Assembly: GCA_014360495.1 (NCBI GenBank)
Contig: JACIXR010000008.1
Location: 1-64,000 of the forward strand
Source: a bacterium
Lineage (GTDB): Bacteria; Armatimonadota; JACIXR01
Length of the DNA: 64,000 nucleotides
Reading direction: 5' to 3'
Shown here: one piece after another, positions 54,554 to 61,156 of the stretch
How the letters are laid out: each line of letters opens with the position of its first letter
How positions within the stretch are numbered: position 1 is the stretch's first letter
Notes under the pieces: generated by a model
Databases searched by the model: none
What the model saw: the letters and a program-made list of their open reading frames with translations, nothing else
Told to the model about the DNA's origin: nothing
Made by a program: the position numbers and the translations under genes

Positions 54554-54964
54554 ATGAGTTCTGTATTTGACGATGTATATGATTTGTTGAGGCAAAAGCT
54601 CAATTCCTTCCTTGAAGCGAGAGGGCTTGAGCCGATTAGAAGATTCTCGCTTGTGCCTGTTCCAAACGATATCCTCCCGTCCCTTGCCCTAATCTTCAGA
54701 GAGCTTGGAGTGGCAAAGGAATTCTCTTCTCCCAAAAGGAATGTCTTGAAAAGCGTTTTCAATCTCTTCTTCTTTCTACGGGAACAAAAGCAAATGGAGA
54801 GCTCGTTAATGGGAGATTATATCCAGGCGATTTGCGATTTCCTTGAGGAAAATAAGCCAGGAAGAGTTTTTTGGGGGAAATGCGAGAAAATCTCCCATCT
54901 TTCCCTTAAGCACCCTTCTCTGAAAGGCGTGAACATTGAATATGAGGTCTTCTATATAGATTAG
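54554..54964 (+). CDS. Putative tail-terminator/neck-type protein
   Basis: A 136-residue protein without a firm family match. Its length, its place just before a tail-tube-like gene, and its beta-rich end (VNIEYEVFYID) fit a tail terminator or head-tail completion protein of siphophages. The start lacks a strong ribosome site. The function is inferred from gene order only. Confidence 0.4.
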   Translation: MSSVFDDVYDLLRQKLNSFLEARGLEPIRRFSLVPVPNDILPSLALIFRELGVAKEFSSPKRNVLKSVFNLFFFLREQKQMESSLMGDYIQAICDFLEENKPGRVFWGKCEKISHLSLKHPSLKGVNIEYEVFYID

Positions 54965-54977
54965 GAGGTGTTTTTAT

Positions 54978-55376
54978 ATGCCCTTAAGACTATTGGGAAA
55001 GGATGTGACAATTCTCCAGGCGGGAACGAACAACATCGTGGCGCTCTATGAGAAGGCTGTCATTGAGCTGGAAAGCGAGCTCATAAATGTTTCCGCTGTA
55101 AAGGACGAATGGTCGCTCTTCGCTGTCAATAGAAAGGGATGGAGAATAAGGCTCCTTAAGCTCCTTGATTCTGCTCCCATTTTCCCGACCCTTCTAAGCG
55201 GGGCAAATGAGGTTAACCCCCTTGAGGTGCAATGCCAAATAACAATACCGGGCGAGGTTCCAGGAAGCTGGAGCTTCTCAGGAAACGCCATCCCGGCTGG
55301 TGCCTCCCTTGATATGCAGAAGATATTGAGGGAGGAGTTGGTTCTTCAGGGATTGGGAACTCCCACGATTTCATAA
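54978..55376 (+). CDS. Putative phage major tail-tube protein
   Basis: A 132-residue protein that starts GKDVTILQAGTNNIVALYEKAVIELE and continues with INVSAVKDEWSLFAVNRKGWRIRLLKLL. This follows the pattern of siphophage tail-tube proteins (a 'GKDv' start, a K/D pair in the second strand, then 'W...G.R.'). It would polymerise into the tail tube. TTAGGAGGTG is the ribosome site. Its position directly before the gpG/gpGT-like gene is the normal order. The call is by pattern and order. Confidence 0.6.
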   Translation: MPLRLLGKDVTILQAGTNNIVALYEKAVIELESELINVSAVKDEWSLFAVNRKGWRIRLLKLLDSAPIFPTLLSGANEVNPLEVQCQITIPGEVPGSWSFSGNAIPAGASLDMQKILREELVLQGLGTPTIS

Positions 55377-55389
55377 GGAGGTGAAAAAG

Positions 55390-55773
55390 ATGAGAAAGTT
55401 TGAGAGAAGAGAGACGAAGGAAACAGAGGTAATTTATGAGGGGGAAAGGTTCAGGTTAAGGGAAATAAGGAGCGCGGTTGATATAGCGAGATTGTTTCAG
55501 AAAACTCGTCTGTATTCTGCGGGTTTGAGGAACTACAAGCTCTCTAATGGTGATGTAATTGAGCTTCCTTCAGACCTCGCCATAGCCTGTCTCTGGGTTG
55601 AGGCTTCCCTTGTTGAGCCGAAATTATCCTTTCAAGAGCTCGTGGAAATGTCCCTGCAAACTGGCGCTCTCATTTTCGTCCTTTTGGAGAAGACTCTTGA
55701 GCTCTGCGGTATGTTGGAGGGTGAGGAGGATTTTTTTCTTCCGAGTGGGGAAAGTTTTGGCGAGAGATTGTGA
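55390..55773 (+). CDS. Tail assembly chaperone, unshifted product (gpG-like)
   Basis: A 127-residue protein ending SFGERL. Its helical C-terminus (SDLAIACLWVEASLVEPKLSFQ ... LEKTLELCGML) is typical of tail assembly chaperones that keep the tape measure soluble. The ATG at 55390 is chosen, with AAGGAGGTG 7 bases upstream. Just before the stop it contains the slip site at 55731-55737. Confidence 0.65.
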   Translation: MRKFERRETKETEVIYEGERFRLREIRSAVDIARLFQKTRLYSAGLRNYKLSNGDVIELPSDLAIACLWVEASLVEPKLSFQELVEMSLQTGALIFVLLEKTLELCGMLEGEEDFFLPSGESFGERL

Positions 55774-55889
55774 CGAGTTGTCTTCTTATGACGGGCAGAC
55801 ATCCCGAAGAACTGGATATATCTTTAACGAGCCTTTGGGAAATCCTTTCAATAGCAAGGGCGATGATATATGGGGAATTTCTTAAATAA
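55390..55889 (+). CDS. Tail assembly chaperone, -1 frameshift product (gpGT-like)
   Basis: Slipping one base back at seven T (55731-55737) lets translation run on in the -1 frame for about 50 residues to TAA 55887-55889. The added part reads SSEWGKFWREIVTS, then CLLMTGRHPEELDISLTSLW and EILSIARAMIYGEFLK. The TGRHPEEL-x-LTSLWE pattern is that of chaperone extensions (gpT) in siphophages. The extension overlaps the start of the next gene, as T overlaps H in lambda. No other explanation for 55774-55869 is apparent. Confidence 0.75.
55731..55737 (+). other. Programmed -1 ribosomal frameshift site T TTT TTT
   Basis: In the zero frame the codons are GAT TTT TTT CTT, so the heptamer has the exact X XXY YYZ phase for tandem slippage. 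It lies 36 bases before the zero-frame stop. An upstream GAGGGTGAGGAGGA may act as an internal stimulatory Shine-Dalgarno sequence. Confidence 0.75.
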
Positions 55890-56385
55890 GATAATCAAAA
55901 TGAGCCTGATAAGTAAATTGGTATTGAGGAAAGCTGATGGGAAATCGGCGTTTAATGTTTTGGGGGGAAAGAGATTGCGGAAGATGGAGGATGGTGGATG
56001 GAGAGAGATTGGCACGGTAAAGAAAACAATGAGTAGGTTTTCGTTTAAAGAATTTCAATCATTAAGGATTGCTCCCTCCAAGTTTTCCGCAGTTGATAAA
56101 ATTTATAATTTCTCATTCTCCTATCTTTTCTCCTTTCCGCAAAGGGAGAAAGGGGAATGGATTGGGGCTATGAGTAATTTGAGGAAACCTTTGTTCCGTT
56201 TTGTATTAGGAAATCCCAATATAATAAGAAACCTTGTTCCTCAAATGAGGGAAATTTCCATTTCATCAATCAAGCCCCAAAAGGAGTTCTCTATCACGGT
56301 TCCTTCCCTCTTTAGCTCCCAGTATATTGAAGAGGATGTCTTTTCCTCATTGCTGAAATCTTTAAGAAAGCAGTTGGGGTTCTAA
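55870..56385 (+). CDS. Protein in the tape-measure position, only 171 residues
   Basis: A 171-residue basic protein starting inside the chaperone extension, where siphophages encode the tape measure. The N-terminus is basic, the middle has aromatic beta-like parts, and the C-terminal part (KEFSITVPSLF ... IEEDVFSSLLKSLRKQL) resembles the short ITI/INV-plus-helix tail that ends many tape-measure proteins. Normal tape measures are 500-2000 residues. This may be an eroded or miniature one. Its stop overlaps the next ATG (TAATG). Confidence 0.45.
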   Translation: MGNFLNKIIKMSLISKLVLRKADGKSAFNVLGGKRLRKMEDGGWREIGTVKKTMSRFSFKEFQSLRIAPSKFSAVDKIYNFSFSYLFSFPQREKGEWIGAMSNLRKPLFRFVLGNPNIIRNLVPQMREISISSIKPQKEFSITVPSLFSSQYIEEDVFSSLLKSLRKQLGF

Positions 56386-57950
56386 TGGCTTTGGGAATTT
56401 CCGTTGATAAATCAAACCCGGCATTAAACGAGACTTATACTATCACGATTTCCCCTCCCCAAGGCGGGGCTTTCCATCATCATGTGACCCTCTATGAAAG
56501 CACTGATGGAGGCAATACTTGGACTGCTCTCCAAACATGGCAAACGCTCGGCTCATCTACCCCTCTCAATTATTCCACTTCCAAATCCACAGCTGGCACA
56601 TATACCTATCAAGCGATAGACTATTACATTGATAACTCCATAGCCGACCAATCTGGGACGATAGATGTAAACGTTGGCGGGGCTTCCCCAACGACCCTTA
56701 CTTTATCCGTTGACCCTAATCCCGTTGTCCACGACCCTGCGGGCGAGGGTGTTGCCACTCTCACAGCAACCCTCACAGCCGACGGGACTCCCCTCTCGGG
56801 TAAGACGATAACTTTCCGTGTCACTCAGGTGGGGATACGAACCCCTGACCTCTATACCACTACCTCAGAAACGGGCACGGATGGAACCGCGAGCGTCCAA
56901 ATCTCGCCATCCCTGTGGTGGGCTTCCTATCCCGATGTCCTTGATGTTGAGGTTGGGGCGGAATTTGGTGGCGAGTATCCCAACTACGGACCTTCCTATA
57001 GCGATTGGATAGAGGTCAAATGGTATAGGGCTGATACAACGCTCACGCTTACCGCCCCCTCGTCCGTTTCGGCTGGCGTCCAATTCCAAATCTTGGTCAA
57101 ATTAGAACCGCAGACCTATTCAAATGAATATCAAGACAAGACAATTGAGCTCTGGCGAGACGGCTCAAAAGTTGCGACCGCTCAAACGGACACAAATGGC
57201 GTCGCCTATTTCTATCAGACGCTCCAACCCGGCACTTACTCCTATCAGGCAAAATTCAATGGCGAGATAGGGCACCTCGCCCCCGCCACATCCTCAACTG
57301 TGGAAATCACGGCTACAGGAGCGGGCTCCCTTACCCTCTCTGCCACCCCGGGCTCGGGTCAAATCCTTTACGAATGGTCTAAATATGAGGGGGCAAACTT
57401 TGACCACTACCGTTTGAGAGTGGGCACCTCATCAGGCGGAAGCGATGTGGCGAACCTTACATTTTCAGATGTCAATAAGACCTCCCATATTTTGACGGGA
57501 TTGGTTAACGGAACGACCTATTATGCGAGGATATACGCCGAGGACAGCTCAAACTCCGTTCTCGCTCAATCGGAAGAGATTCAAGCGACGCCTCAAGCGA
57601 CCACTTATACGGAAGTATCGGGCACTGCCACATCCCAGAAGATTTCACTCACGAGGGCTGTTTCAGGTCAAATCATCTCTGCCTCCACTTGGAACCAAGA
57701 TGAGCAGACGATTGAGAACTTCACGGGCAAGATATATATCGGCTCCGTGGATATACCCACCAATGTCAAGGATGTCAAAGTCAACCTTCCTTCGGGGCTA
57801 CCAGCGAGCATAAAAGTGATTGGGATATTAGAGAGCCCTGTTCCCGTTGCGGTTTCAATTGAAGAGGTCACCTCTTCCTATTTCAAGCTTCACCTTTCCT
57901 CAGCGATAAATTACACGACAAAATTCCACTATCTCATCTGGGGAGTGTGA
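56385..57950 (+). CDS. Tail fibre or decoration protein with Ig-like and fibronectin-like domains
   Basis: A 521-residue, Thr/Ser-rich protein without a signal peptide. It has four to five beta-sandwich units: residues about 1-95, 100-210 (a BIG/invasin-type unit, TLTATLTADGTPLSGKTITF), 215-305, and a fibronectin-III-like unit 310-400 (YRLRVGTSSGG, YARIYAEDSS). The C-terminal unit is unrecognised. Phage tail proteins of this style bind surface glycans. Its position after the tape-measure slot and before the amidase fits a receptor-binding or baseplate-proximal role. Confidence 0.6.
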   Translation: MALGISVDKSNPALNETYTITISPPQGGAFHHHVTLYESTDGGNTWTALQTWQTLGSSTPLNYSTSKSTAGTYTYQAIDYYIDNSIADQSGTIDVNVGGASPTTLTLSVDPNPVVHDPAGEGVATLTATLTADGTPLSGKTITFRVTQVGIRTPDLYTTTSETGTDGTASVQISPSLWWASYPDVLDVEVGAEFGGEYPNYGPSYSDWIEVKWYRADTTLTLTAPSSVSAGVQFQILVKLEPQTYSNEYQDKTIELWRDGSKVATAQTDTNGVAYFYQTLQPGTYSYQAKFNGEIGHLAPATSSTVEITATGAGSLTLSATPGSGQILYEWSKYEGANFDHYRLRVGTSSGGSDVANLTFSDVNKTSHILTGLVNGTTYYARIYAEDSSNSVLAQSEEIQATPQATTYTEVSGTATSQKISLTRAVSGQIISASTWNQDEQTIENFTGKIYIGSVDIPTNVKDVKVNLPSGLPASIKVIGILESPVPVAVSIEEVTSSYFKLHLSSAINYTTKFHYLIWGV

Positions 57951-57957
57951 GACGAAG

Positions 57958-58509
57958 ATGTCTAAATGCATAGTTATTGACCCGGGTCATGGAGGAACCG
58001 ACCCCGGCGCGGTTGGGTTCGGCGTGAGGGAAAAAGACCTTGCTTGGAAGTATTCTCTCTCGCTCAAATGGTTTCTCCAGAAGCTGGGTTATGATGTTAT
58101 CCTTACGCGCTGGAGCGATGTTTATGTTCCGCTCGGCATCCGTCCCCAGATAGCGAGAGGAAAGGATGCCTTCGTATCAATCCATTTCAACGCTGGGAGC
58201 GAGCAGGCAAGGGGATTGGAGGTCTGGTATCACGATAACGATAGGAAAGGAAAGAAATTCGCTGAAACAGTGGAGGGGGTTATGCGTAAAGTGACGACCT
58301 CAAGGGGCGTGAAAAGGGATACATCAAGATATAAAAGAGGCTTCTGCGTCCTCCGGCTATGCTCTGCTTGGGGCATACCAGCGATATTGGTGGAGGTTGG
58401 TTTTATCACCAATTATGAGGAGAACAAAGCCCTTATGAGGGATAACGAACGGCTGAGGCTAATGCAATCCCTCGCCTTAGCCATTGATAAGTTTATGAAA
58501 GGAGGTTGA
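57958..58509 (+). CDS. N-acetylmuramoyl-L-alanine amidase (endolysin-like)
   Basis: A 183-residue Amidase_3 enzyme that cuts the bond between muramic acid and the peptide stem. Zinc ligands are H11 (DPGHGGTDPGA), E25 and H76 (VSIHFNA); the catalytic Glu is in LVEVGFITN near residue 147. There is no signal peptide, so release would depend on a holin, and two holin-like genes follow. The length is that of a catalytic domain alone. Confidence 0.9.
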   Translation: MSKCIVIDPGHGGTDPGAVGFGVREKDLAWKYSLSLKWFLQKLGYDVILTRWSDVYVPLGIRPQIARGKDAFVSIHFNAGSEQARGLEVWYHDNDRKGKKFAETVEGVMRKVTTSRGVKRDTSRYKRGFCVLRLCSAWGIPAILVEVGFITNYEENKALMRDNERLRLMQSLALAIDKFMKGG

Positions 58510-58513
58510 TAAA

Positions 58514-58900
58514 ATGCTAGACTTAATAAAAGATAGCGGTAGGTTTGTTGTGGATGTGGCGCAGGCATCGGAGTATTACTACTGGGAGGGAACGCTACTG
58601 GCGGGTCAAACATTTTACTCCCCAGTGTTGGATATACAGGGGAAGGCGCGGGTTGCTTATCTGTGGGTAAATCGATCCACATCAGTTGGAAACATGACAT
58701 CTATGGGGCTTCATGTCTCCTACGCACAGGATTTCCATGTTTCGTTTGTCAGGGCAAGCAGTTCCAATGTAGCACCCGGTGGAACTGGAGCAGGCGATAT
58801 CGTTTCTCCTGCTCGTTTTATTCGCTTCTATGTGATCGCCGATGGCACCAATGGAGACCATAATTTCGTAATTTTGGCGGCTATCCACCCAGTTTCCTAA
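58514..58900 (+). CDS. Unrecognised beta-rich protein of the tail module
   Basis: A 128-residue protein with alternating hydrophobic strands (YYYWEGTLLAGQTFYSPVLDI, ARFIRFYVIADG). No family was recognised. AAAGGAGG precedes it, and its coupling to the amidase and zinc-ribbon genes suggests a structural or accessory virion protein. Confidence 0.55.
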   Translation: MLDLIKDSGRFVVDVAQASEYYYWEGTLLAGQTFYSPVLDIQGKARVAYLWVNRSTSVGNMTSMGLHVSYAQDFHVSFVRASSSNVAPGGTGAGDIVSPARFIRFYVIADGTNGDHNFVILAAIHPVS

Positions 58901-58914
58901 AAGGAGGTGAAAAA

Positions 58915-59130
58915 ATGATTTGTGAAATTTGCGGGAAAGAGATTAACCCTGAGCAACCTTGCATAGCTGAGGGATTGGACGAGAACGGAAATCCGACCGA
59001 GGCGACGAAGTTCTACCACGCTTGGTGTCTCGCCATCCAAAACAAGGCGAGCTTCACTTGGGAAAAAGACGGGGAGATAATCGCCCAAGTAAAGGAAGGC
59101 GAACCCATCAAACTGCCGGAGGAGGGCTGA
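58915..59130 (+). CDS. Small zinc-ribbon-like protein
   Basis: A 71-residue protein. CEICGKEI at the start and FYHAWC in the middle provide a possible C-C-H-C metal site. AAAGGAGGTG precedes the ATG. Small zinc-ribbon proteins are common in phage lysis and packaging regions, but the function is unknown. Confidence 0.6.
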   Translation: MICEICGKEINPEQPCIAEGLDENGNPTEATKFYHAWCLAIQNKASFTWEKDGEIIAQVKEGEPIKLPEEG

Positions 59131-59131
59131 A

Positions 59132-59395
59132 ATGGACGAGGGCTTGAAGACCTTATTTGACTATGGCGCCTTAGGGGCTATCGTTGCGGTCTTCCTCTAC
59201 TACGGCATAAGAACGCTCAACGCCACGATACCCCAGCTCTTCCATGAGCTCAAGACCCTCAATAAGACGATGAAACTTATCCTGAAGGCGCTGGTGGAGC
59301 CCCTGCCCAGAGGCGCAAAGCAAAGGCTTTTAGAGGAATATCTCCAAGAGTTCGCTGAGGAAAAGGAAAACGAGAAAGGAGGTGATAGGGAATGA
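59132..59395 (+). CDS. Holin-like small membrane protein
   Basis: An 87-residue protein with one membrane segment (about residues 11-28, GALGAIVAVFLYYGI) followed by a charged amphipathic tail. Its position after the amidase fits a holin or BhlA-like protein. The end overlaps the next start (ATGA). Confidence 0.5.
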   Translation: MDEGLKTLFDYGALGAIVAVFLYYGIRTLNATIPQLFHELKTLNKTMKLILKALVEPLPRGAKQRLLEEYLQEFAEEKENEKGGDRE

Positions 59396-59751
59396 TAGAA
59401 GCAATTGCCACCGGCATCGCTGGTTTCGCCCTCGCTGGCTTAGCTTACCTTATGAGAAAGGTGGTGAAAAACATGGAAATGCGAGAGATTTTTGAGTTCA
59501 CGCTTGAGCAAATCCTTTACGAGAAGGCAATCCACGCCGCCGAAGTCTGGGGCGAGAGAATGAAAAAGGCGCTCAAAAAGAAAGTGGCAGGCTCAGAGAA
59601 AATGCAGAAGGCGATCAAAGAGGTCAAGGACTCTGTCTCTCGCCTCAAATCAATGGGAATAGAGATAGTCATAGACCTTGATGAAAAAGCTCTAAAAGCC
59701 AAACTCCAAGAGGTCTTTGACAGAATGAAAGATAAATTGCACAAGGTTTAG
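59392..59751 (+). CDS. Holin-like protein, LLH family candidate
   Basis: A 119-residue protein with an N-terminal membrane segment (about residues 4-20, AIATGIAGFALAGLAYL) and a long helical charged domain. EKAIHAAEVWGERMKKALKKK, a Lys-rich patch and GIEIVIDLDEKALKAKLQEVF give the layout of the LLH-type phage holins. It is coupled to the gene before it and lies 8 bases before the probable true terminase start. Confidence 0.6.
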   Translation: MIEAIATGIAGFALAGLAYLMRKVVKNMEMREIFEFTLEQILYEKAIHAAEVWGERMKKALKKKVAGSEKMQKAIKEVKDSVSRLKSMGIEIVIDLDEKALKAKLQEVFDRMKDKLHKV

Positions 59752-59759
59752 CGAGGCTT

Positions 59760-59890
59760 GTGCCGAGTTTGAGAAATCTTTCTTTTACAGAAAGTCAGGC
59801 AAGTGTGAATTTTGATTTTCTAAGAAGAGGGTATATTGGTAATTGTCGGTATTTGACTCCAATACTTTCCGTTTTTAATTGGCAATCTAT
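59760..59890 (+). pseudogene. Probable N-terminal part of the terminase gene in another frame
   Basis: A GTG at 59760, 8 bases after the holin stop, opens a frame reading FDFLRRGYIGNC and FNWQSIP, the style of a terminase N-terminus. A -1 shift near 59882-59896 would join it to PYQFVFLSEKSRF of the main terminase frame. An indel is more likely than recoding because no slippery heptamer is seen. Confidence 0.45.
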
Positions 59891-61156
59891 CCCTATCAGT
59901 TCGTTTTTCTTTCAGAGAAAAGCAGATTCACCATCACTGTGAAGGCTCGGCAGGTTGGGTTCTCTTACGCCTTTGCCCTGCGCGGGCTCAAGCGGGCTTT
60001 GTCCGAGCCCGGCTATTCCGCCTTATATCTTTCCCTTAACCAGCGGGATGCGGAGGAGAAAATCCGTTATGCCCGCCTGATTTATCAAGCCCAACCAAAG
60101 GAGATAAAGAGGAAAATCAAGCTGGTGCGGGATAGCCTTCAGGAAATCGCCTTCTCCAATGGCTCACGCCTGCTTTCCCTTCCCTGCTCCTCTGGGTTAA
60201 GGGGAAAGTCCGGACACCTTTTCCTTGATGAGTTTGCTCATTTCCGTGATGATGAGGAGATTTTCGTAGCCGCCCTCCCCCTCGCATCAAGGGGATACGA
60301 AGTCCATATAGCCTCAACGCCTCTGGGGGCAAGGGGATTATTCTATGAGATTTATAACAATAAGGAAAAATATCCCCAATACAAGCGATTTAGAATTCCT
60401 TGGTGGCATTGCCCCGTTTTCACCACCGACCTCGTGAGGGCAATGAAAGAGGCGGAAAACATGACCACGGAGGAGCGAGTGGAGAAGTTCGGCACGCCAG
60501 CCTTAAAGGAAATATTTGCTTCCTTTCCAACGATTGAGGGCTTCCAGCAGGAATATGAGTGTTCCTTCCTTTCCGATGTGGGGGCATTCTTTACTTACGA
60601 CGACCTCATCAATGTTATCTCGGACGAGTTGCCACCCGTTGTTGCGGGAACTAAAGAGGGCTATTTCCATATCGGCGTGGATATAGGGCGGACGAGAGAC
60701 GCAACAGCGATAGCGATAGTCTTCCAGCCTTTTCAGGGCTATTCCTATCTCCATAAATTGGATATCCTATTCAAAATACCATTCAACGAGACATTTAAGC
60801 GGGTTGAGGATTACATCAAGGTTTACAAGCCGATAAAGGTCTATGTGGACGCCACTGGGATGGGGATGCCTTTGGCGGAGGAGCTAAAAAATCGCTGGGG
60901 AAATTTAATTGAGGGCGTGAACTTCACGAGGGCGGTTAAGGAAAGCTTGATGACCAACTTGAAAAGCTTATTTGAGAAAGGGGAACTCAAGATACCAAGG
61001 CATCAGGAATTGATTTTACAGCTCCACTCAATAGAGAGGGAAAGCTATTCGGCGAAGGGGCATGACGACGCCGCTTGGGCGTTGGCTTTGGCTTGCGCGG
61101 GCTTGAGGATGGGCGGTAAATGGGAGGTGGCTGGTGGAAGGAGTATATTCCTCTAA
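59879..61156 (+). CDS. Phage terminase large subunit
   Basis: A 425-residue packaging motor. The ATPase half has PYQ (adenine-binding Q motif), KARQVGFSY as the Walker A-like loop and HLFLDEFAHF as Walker B with the catalytic Glu. The nuclease half has GVDIGRTRDATAI, VYVDATGMG and GHDDAAWALALA, the three acidic sites of an RNase H-like nuclease. The only in-frame start is TTG 59879, which follows a stop and has no ribosome site; a frameshifted N-terminus at 59760 is probable. The 3' end overlaps the convergent DUF6785-like gene by 4 bases. No small terminase or portal gene is found. Confidence 0.85.
   Translation: MAIYPYQFVFLSEKSRFTITVKARQVGFSYAFALRGLKRALSEPGYSALYLSLNQRDAEEKIRYARLIYQAQPKEIKRKIKLVRDSLQEIAFSNGSRLLSLPCSSGLRGKSGHLFLDEFAHFRDDEEIFVAALPLASRGYEVHIASTPLGARGLFYEIYNNKEKYPQYKRFRIPWWHCPVFTTDLVRAMKEAENMTTEERVEKFGTPALKEIFASFPTIEGFQQEYECSFLSDVGAFFTYDDLINVISDELPPVVAGTKEGYFHIGVDIGRTRDATAIAIVFQPFQGYSYLHKLDILFKIPFNETFKRVEDYIKVYKPIKVYVDATGMGMPLAEELKNRWGNLIEGVNFTRAVKESLMTNLKSLFEKGELKIPRHQELILQLHSIERESYSAKGHDDAAWALALACAGLRMGGKWEVAGGRSIFL

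Noticed and set aside
55598-55885. A 95-codon open frame overlapping the tail chaperone gene
   Set aside because: It is in the +1 frame, has no ribosome site and gives a Cys/Arg/Trp-rich shadow sequence. The -1 frame extension explains the region better.
59760-59890. Programmed frameshift in the terminase gene
   Set aside because: GTTTTTA near 59870 is not in the right phase and the -1 frame has a stop just before 59879, so recoding there would terminate; an indel is more likely.
54087-61156. Contractile tail, type VI secretion or extracellular contractile injection system
   Set aside because: No sheath, baseplate, ClpV-like or spike gene was seen; the chaperone frameshift and tail-tube pattern point to a non-contractile siphophage-type tail.
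54087-61156. Gene transfer agent
   Set aside because: A terminase is present but capsid, portal, protease and tape-measure genes are missing, so DNA packaging is not supported.
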